A stretch of DNA of 64,000 nucleotides, taken from NCBI RefSeq assembly GCF_014648895.1, contig NZ_BMRZ01000007.1, positions 1 to 64,000 on the forward strand. Reading direction: 5' to 3'. The notes beneath the pieces were generated by a model, which did no database searches, was not told the DNA's origin, and was given only the letters and a program-made list of their open reading frames with translations. The stretch's first letter is position 1; each line of letters begins with the position of its first letter. The position numbers and the translations under genes are program-made. Positions 60,615 through 64,000 of this stretch are shown here, piece after piece. Source of the DNA: Streptomyces tanashiensis. Lineage in GTDB: Bacteria; Actinomycetota; Actinomycetes; Streptomycetales; Streptomycetaceae.

Positions 60615-61202
60615 ATGGCGGACATCAAGCACTTCGATCCGGACGCGACACTGGACACGGTGGTGCGGCTGTTCTGGCGGCAGGGTGTGGCCACCACAGG
60701 GATCCAGGACATCGTCAACGCCACCGGGCTCAACCGGTCCAGCCTGTACGCGACCTACGGCGGCAAGCATGAGCTGTACCGCGCGGCCCTCGAACGGTAC
60801 GTCCAGGACCGGTCACGGCTCGGCCTGCTGGAGGAGGACGACCGCGGCCTGCCGGCTATCACCGACTTCTTCACCGGGCTGATCGAGACCCGCTGCACCG
60901 GCGAGTTCGCAGGCTGGGGCTGCATGATCTCCAACGCCCACGCGGGCACCGAGAACGCCGACCCCGCCGTCCGCGCCATCCTCGACCGGCAGCACCAGCG
61001 CCTGCGCACCGCCCTCCACACCGCGCTCCTGTCGGCACAGTGGCAGCGACAACTCGCCGAGGACGCCGACCCGGACTCCGCGGCCGACGTCCTGGCCCTC
61101 CTGGCACACGGCGTGAACCTGCGCTCCCGAGCCGGCGCGGACGCCCAGCAGTTGCACAGAACCGTCGCTGCGGCGATCACCGCTGTGGCTCGCAGAGCTT
61201 GA
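60615..61202 (+). CDS. TetR-family regulator of the peroxiredoxin (predicted)
   Basis: A 195-residue regulator. The helix-turn-helix (about residues 8-52) has DTVVRLFWRQGVATTGIQDI, VNATGLNRSSLYATYGGK. The C-terminal part resembles the TetR_C_16-like ligand domain with cysteines in RCTGEFAGWGCMISN, which could sense oxidants. GGAG lies eight bases before ATG 60615. It faces a peroxiredoxin gene across two shared operators. Confidence 0.88.
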   Translation: MADIKHFDPDATLDTVVRLFWRQGVATTGIQDIVNATGLNRSSLYATYGGKHELYRAALERYVQDRSRLGLLEEDDRGLPAITDFFTGLIETRCTGEFAGWGCMISNAHAGTENADPAVRAILDRQHQRLRTALHTALLSAQWQRQLAEDADPDSAADVLALLAHGVNLRSRAGADAQQLHRTVAAAITAVARRA

Positions 61203-61303
61203 TCCCCTTGCCGACGCTGGGGCGTGGTCCCCGCACGCCGTCGTGCGACGACTGTCCATCGCGGGTGCACCATCGGGGAAGTTCGTGATCCTGTGCCTGC
61301 CGG

Positions 61304-61591
61304 TCAGGCGTGCTGTTCTCCGTGCGGGCGGGGAGCCGGCCCGCTGCTTCGAGCCGGGTCAGCCGCTGGTGCCCGGTCGGCCCAGCGTCGGACCCGGTCG
61401 GGTTTCAGCGGGGTGTCGTGGCCGACGTGGAGACTGGTGGGGTTCAGGGCGAGCATCTTCCGCAGGCTGGCGAGGTTGCGCAGCGGATCGTCGTGAAAGG
61501 GACGGCTGGCGGGGCGACCCCGCACGAGACCAAAGGGGGAGTTGGCGATCAGGTCGCCGGCGACGAGGTCTCCCCGGTCGGTGAGGAGCGG
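61304..61591 (-). pseudogene. C-terminal remnant of an MBL-fold hydrolase
   Basis: A 95-codon frame reads LTDRGDLVAGDLIANSPFG and, further on, FHDDPLRNLASLRKMLAL and LHVGHDTPLKPDRVRRWADR. This is the C-terminal third of a metallo-beta-lactamase-fold hydrolase, including a GH/GD metal-ligand region. A stop codon precedes it, and the zinc HxHxDH motif is missing. It overlaps the end of the TrkA-like gene in another frame. It is a 5'-truncated pseudogene. Confidence 0.72.
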
Positions 61592-63468
61592 TCATAGTCC
61601 GCTGGGTGACGACCGAGCAGTTCGGCCAGTCCACGGCGGGTGGTGGCGATGACAACGCGGTCGTCGGGGTGCAGGACGTATCCGGGCTGGAGGTTCCAGA
61701 GGAGTTGGGGCTGGTCGCCGTCGTGAGGGGCGGAGGCGAGGTCGGGGCGGCGGGCGGTGGGAGCGGTGGTGTCGAGGGCCAGGACGCGCCAGGCGCCCGG
61801 GCGGAAGGATTCGGCGACGGTGCGGCCTTGGAGCTGGGGGTGTCCGGCGACGAGGAGGGCGGCGAAGAGGAGGACCTTGCGTTCGACGGGGATGGCGCCG
61901 AGGATCTGGCGGCCCATCATGGCGCCGGCGAAGGCGGGGGCGGCGAGGTGGGTGACGCTGCGGCTGCGGGTGACGGCGTCGGGGTGGGCGGAGCGCAGGG
62001 TGCGGTAGACCGCGGTGGCGAAGTCGTCTTCGTAGAGGCGGAGCGCGACGCGCAGGTCGTTCTTGAGGGTCCGGGCGGCGAGGGTGGCCTCCAGGTTGGT
62101 CGTGTCGGAGCTGGTGAGGGCGAGCAGGGCGTCGGCCCGGTGGATGCGGGCTGCTTCCAGTACGCCGTCGTCGGTCACGTCGCCGAGGACCACGGGGACG
62201 CCGAGGTCGCGGGCAAGCGGGATGCCGCGGGCGTCCGGGTCCTGCTCCACGCAGACGACGGGGATGTCGAGCTCCCGCAGCCGGGTCAGGACTCGGGCGC
62301 CGATCTTGCCGAGGCCGAGGAGCACGATGTGGCCGGACAGTGCGCGCGGCGGGCGGCGCAGCGCGCCGGTCGTGCGGAAGGTGCCCAGTGCCTCCAGGGC
62401 CCCTGCGACGAGGAGGGGCAGGAGGGCGAGGCCGACCAGGCCGGAAAGGAGCTGGAGGATCTGCCGTGTGGAGGAGTCGCCCAGGGCGGGGTCGTTGATC
62501 GAGAACAGGTCGAGGAGGGTCAGATAGGCGGCGTGCACCGGGTCGGCATCCGTGAGGACGGCGGTGGTGGCGGTGAGGGCTAGGACCGCGGCGACGATGC
62601 CGGCGAGCGACCAGCGCAGGCGTGCGGAGAACACCTCCCCGAGCGGGGCGCCGCGCCGGGCGAGCCGACGGGGCGGCACCTGCGGCCCCGTGCGACGGAC
62701 GGCTTCGAGAACGACGGTGCCGCGGCCCGCCGAGCCCTCGACGGCCTGGTCGTCGGGCAGGAGCTCCGGACCTTGCGCACCGCTCGTGTCCGATCCCTCG
62801 CTGCCGGCCGGGTCGGTGGTGGTCGAGGAGAGCAGGGCCAGGGTGCACAGTCCGGGATCCGGGACTTCGCCCCGGCCGGGCGAGGGGCGTTCGGCGGCGC
62901 GGAGCAGCAGCCCGTCCGCCTGTACGACCTTGTTGGTGTCGGCGACCGCGGTGGCCACGAGCGCCGGGGCGGCGGTGTCCGCGTCGGAGAGGACGGTCGT
63001 GGACGCGTCCAGGACCGTACGGTCACGGCCGGGCGCGGCCACGAGGGCTGCCTGGTCGAGGAGTTCCTCCAAGTGGTGGCCGAGTTTGCGGTTGTACATG
63101 CGGACGACCAGGCGCAGCCCCGGGTTGAGCCGACGGGCGGCGAGAGCGGCCCGCAGGTTCGTCTCGTCATCCTCGTAGAGCAGGGCCAGCGCCGCCGCCC
63201 GGTCCACACCGGCACGAAGTAGTGCCTCCCGGGTCGGCGCCGGTGCCACCACCTCGAGCGGGGGCTGTGGCGTTCCGGCGATGCGGGGCTGTGCATTGTG
63301 CGGCGCCGTCATCGGGTCGTCGGCCTCGTCGGCCGGGACCAGGAGGACGACGTGCTGGCGGTAGACATCGCGCAGTTCGGCCGCGAGCCGGCGCGCCAGC
63401 CCGTCGTCACCGCAGACCACCATGTGGGCGCCGCCCCGCGGGCCTTCCTGGCGTGGCAGTGCCGTCAT
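61549..63468 (-). CDS. TrkA-N domain potassium channel-like protein
   Basis: A 639-residue membrane protein. An N-terminal Rossmann-like region (about residues 14-170, VVCGDDGLARRLAAEL) precedes two or more helices with a short pore-like region (DLFSINDPALGDSS, lacking a clear TVGYG). A complete second NAD-binding domain follows with IVLLGLGKIGARVLTRL and the acidic VCVEQDPDAR. It resembles CASTOR/POLLUX-type ion channels with two RCK domains. Ion selectivity cannot be claimed. GGGGGAAG precedes ATG 63468. Confidence 0.82.
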   Translation of the reverse strand: MTALPRQEGPRGGAHMVVCGDDGLARRLAAELRDVYRQHVVLLVPADEADDPMTAPHNAQPRIAGTPQPPLEVVAPAPTREALLRAGVDRAAALALLYEDDETNLRAALAARRLNPGLRLVVRMYNRKLGHHLEELLDQAALVAAPGRDRTVLDASTTVLSDADTAAPALVATAVADTNKVVQADGLLLRAAERPSPGRGEVPDPGLCTLALLSSTTTDPAGSEGSDTSGAQGPELLPDDQAVEGSAGRGTVVLEAVRRTGPQVPPRRLARRGAPLGEVFSARLRWSLAGIVAAVLALTATTAVLTDADPVHAAYLTLLDLFSINDPALGDSSTRQILQLLSGLVGLALLPLLVAGALEALGTFRTTGALRRPPRALSGHIVLLGLGKIGARVLTRLRELDIPVVCVEQDPDARGIPLARDLGVPVVLGDVTDDGVLEAARIHRADALLALTSSDTTNLEATLAARTLKNDLRVALRLYEDDFATAVYRTLRSAHPDAVTRSRSVTHLAAPAFAGAMMGRQILGAIPVERKVLLFAALLVAGHPQLQGRTVAESFRPGAWRVLALDTTAPTARRPDLASAPHDGDQPQLLWNLQPGYVLHPDDRVVIATTRRGLAELLGRHPADYDRSSPTGETSSPAT

Positions 63469-63581
63469 GCTTCCCCCGATGTCCCGTGTCCGGATGCACC
63501 CGCTGTCGCTCGCTCGGCAGGTTCAGTGTCAGGTGTCTGCCTCCCCGTGCGCGGACCTGCGGCCAGGCCGACGGCGGGCTG

Positions 63582-64000
63582 TCAGAGGTCGTGCCAGGAG
63601 GACGAGCCAGGCGGCGGCCGGCCGGTCGCGAGTGCCGAGGCTGGGATCCGGGGTGCCCAGTCGTCCAGCTTCCCGAAGACGAGCGTCAGGGCGCCGCCGC
63701 CGACCGCGATGAGACCGTAGATCGCGAACATGGTGCGCTGGCCCTGTTTGCCCAGCTCCTCGTACTGGCTCCGGCTGACTGCGATGTTCCGGCGCTGCGG
63801 GTCGGTGGTGTCGACCGCGTAATAGTGTCCCTGGGAGGCGTCGGTGGCCTGGAGGCCCGAGTCGTCCGAGAACATCCCGGAGAGCAGCAGGCCCCCGGCC
63901 AGACCCAGTGCGACGAGGAGGCCGTGCACCCGGTGGGGCAGGGCCTTCAGAGCACGCCACTGATTCGTCTTGCTGCTCGCGTGGCCCCTGACACGGAAAT
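63582..64000 (-). CDS. Membrane protein, 5' end beyond the window
   Basis: An open frame runs from stop 63582 to the window edge with no start codon past GTG 63929. That GTG has no ribosome site, and upstream codons (TNQWRALKALPHRVHG) read as a natural cytosolic lead-in. So the gene is probably partial here. It has two helices (GLLVALGLAGGLLLSGMFSD and TMFAIYGLIAVGGGALTLVF) around a short polar loop. Family unknown. It lies 113 bp upstream of the TrkA-like gene. Confidence 0.7.
   Translation of the reverse strand, partial: FRVRGHASSKTNQWRALKALPHRVHGLLVALGLAGGLLLSGMFSDDSGLQATDASQGHYYAVDTTDPQRRNIAVSRSQYEELGKQGQRTMFAIYGLIAVGGGALTLVFGKLDDWAPRIPASALATGRPPPGSSSWHDL

Overview
The window is chromosomal DNA of a high-GC actinomycete, almost certainly a Streptomyces. 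The grounds are very GC-rich codon third positions, frequent GTG starts, purine-rich Shine-Dalgarno sites, GC-rich hairpin terminators without long U-tracts, and Streptomyces-typical families (DUF5999, DUF6230/DUF6114, MocR and PadR regulators). All family assignments come from reading translated motifs; no database search was possible.

Region 1 (1-14.2 kb) is a conserved core block on the plus strand: CDP-alcohol phosphatidyltransferase, a ManC-like nucleotidyltransferase fused to a degenerate phosphomannomutase domain, a DUF881 / small-basic-protein / DUF881 membrane trio, an FHA protein, an FtsR-like MerR regulator, a bifunctional-nuclease-family protein, a second MerR regulator, DNA polymerase IV, and gcvP behind a tandem glycine riboswitch. 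The order parallels Mycobacterium tuberculosis Rv1822-Rv1832, without a gcvH at the matching place.

Region 2 (14.2-36.4 kb) holds mostly single genes and divergent regulator-target pairs: a GCS2-family ligase, a CPBP protease, a PhzF-like protein, two GNATs, a double-HTH MerR regulator facing an erythromycin-esterase-like gene, PadR, SRPBCC and Clp-N proteins, three EamA exporters (one behind a leaderless 11-codon leader ORF), three PPOX-fold flavoproteins, MocR, LysR and AraC regulators, a Cys-less isochorismatase-fold protein, a Rieske lipoprotein and a signal peptidase I.

Region 3 (36.4-40.8 kb) is a TetR gene facing a compact, translationally coupled six-gene operon, DUF6230-DUF6114-DUF6230-DUF6114-exported protein-DUF6230. 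I know of no assigned function, and it is my main candidate for an undescribed system.

Region 4 (40.9-55.1 kb) is accessory. Two secreted cell-wall hydrolases, one lysozyme-like and one M23 endopeptidase, carry closely related seven-bladed PLL-type propellers and face each other in inverted orientation. Between them lie a MacB-like ABC exporter, a secreted erythromycin-esterase-like protein, an IS5-type element with a broken transposase, a 64-bp relic of the same element's left end, and an FHA/Ser-Thr kinase pair. An antigen-85-like secreted esterase directly precedes the M23 gene.

Region 5 (55.2-64 kb) holds a HEAT-repeat protein, a HipA fragment, a DM13 protein, MarR and TetR regulators with clear palindromic operators, a YciI-like protein with 3-methyladenine glycosylase I, a peroxiredoxin facing its likely TetR regulator, a truncated MBL-fold pseudogene, a TrkA-N potassium-channel-like protein, and a membrane protein cut by the window edge.
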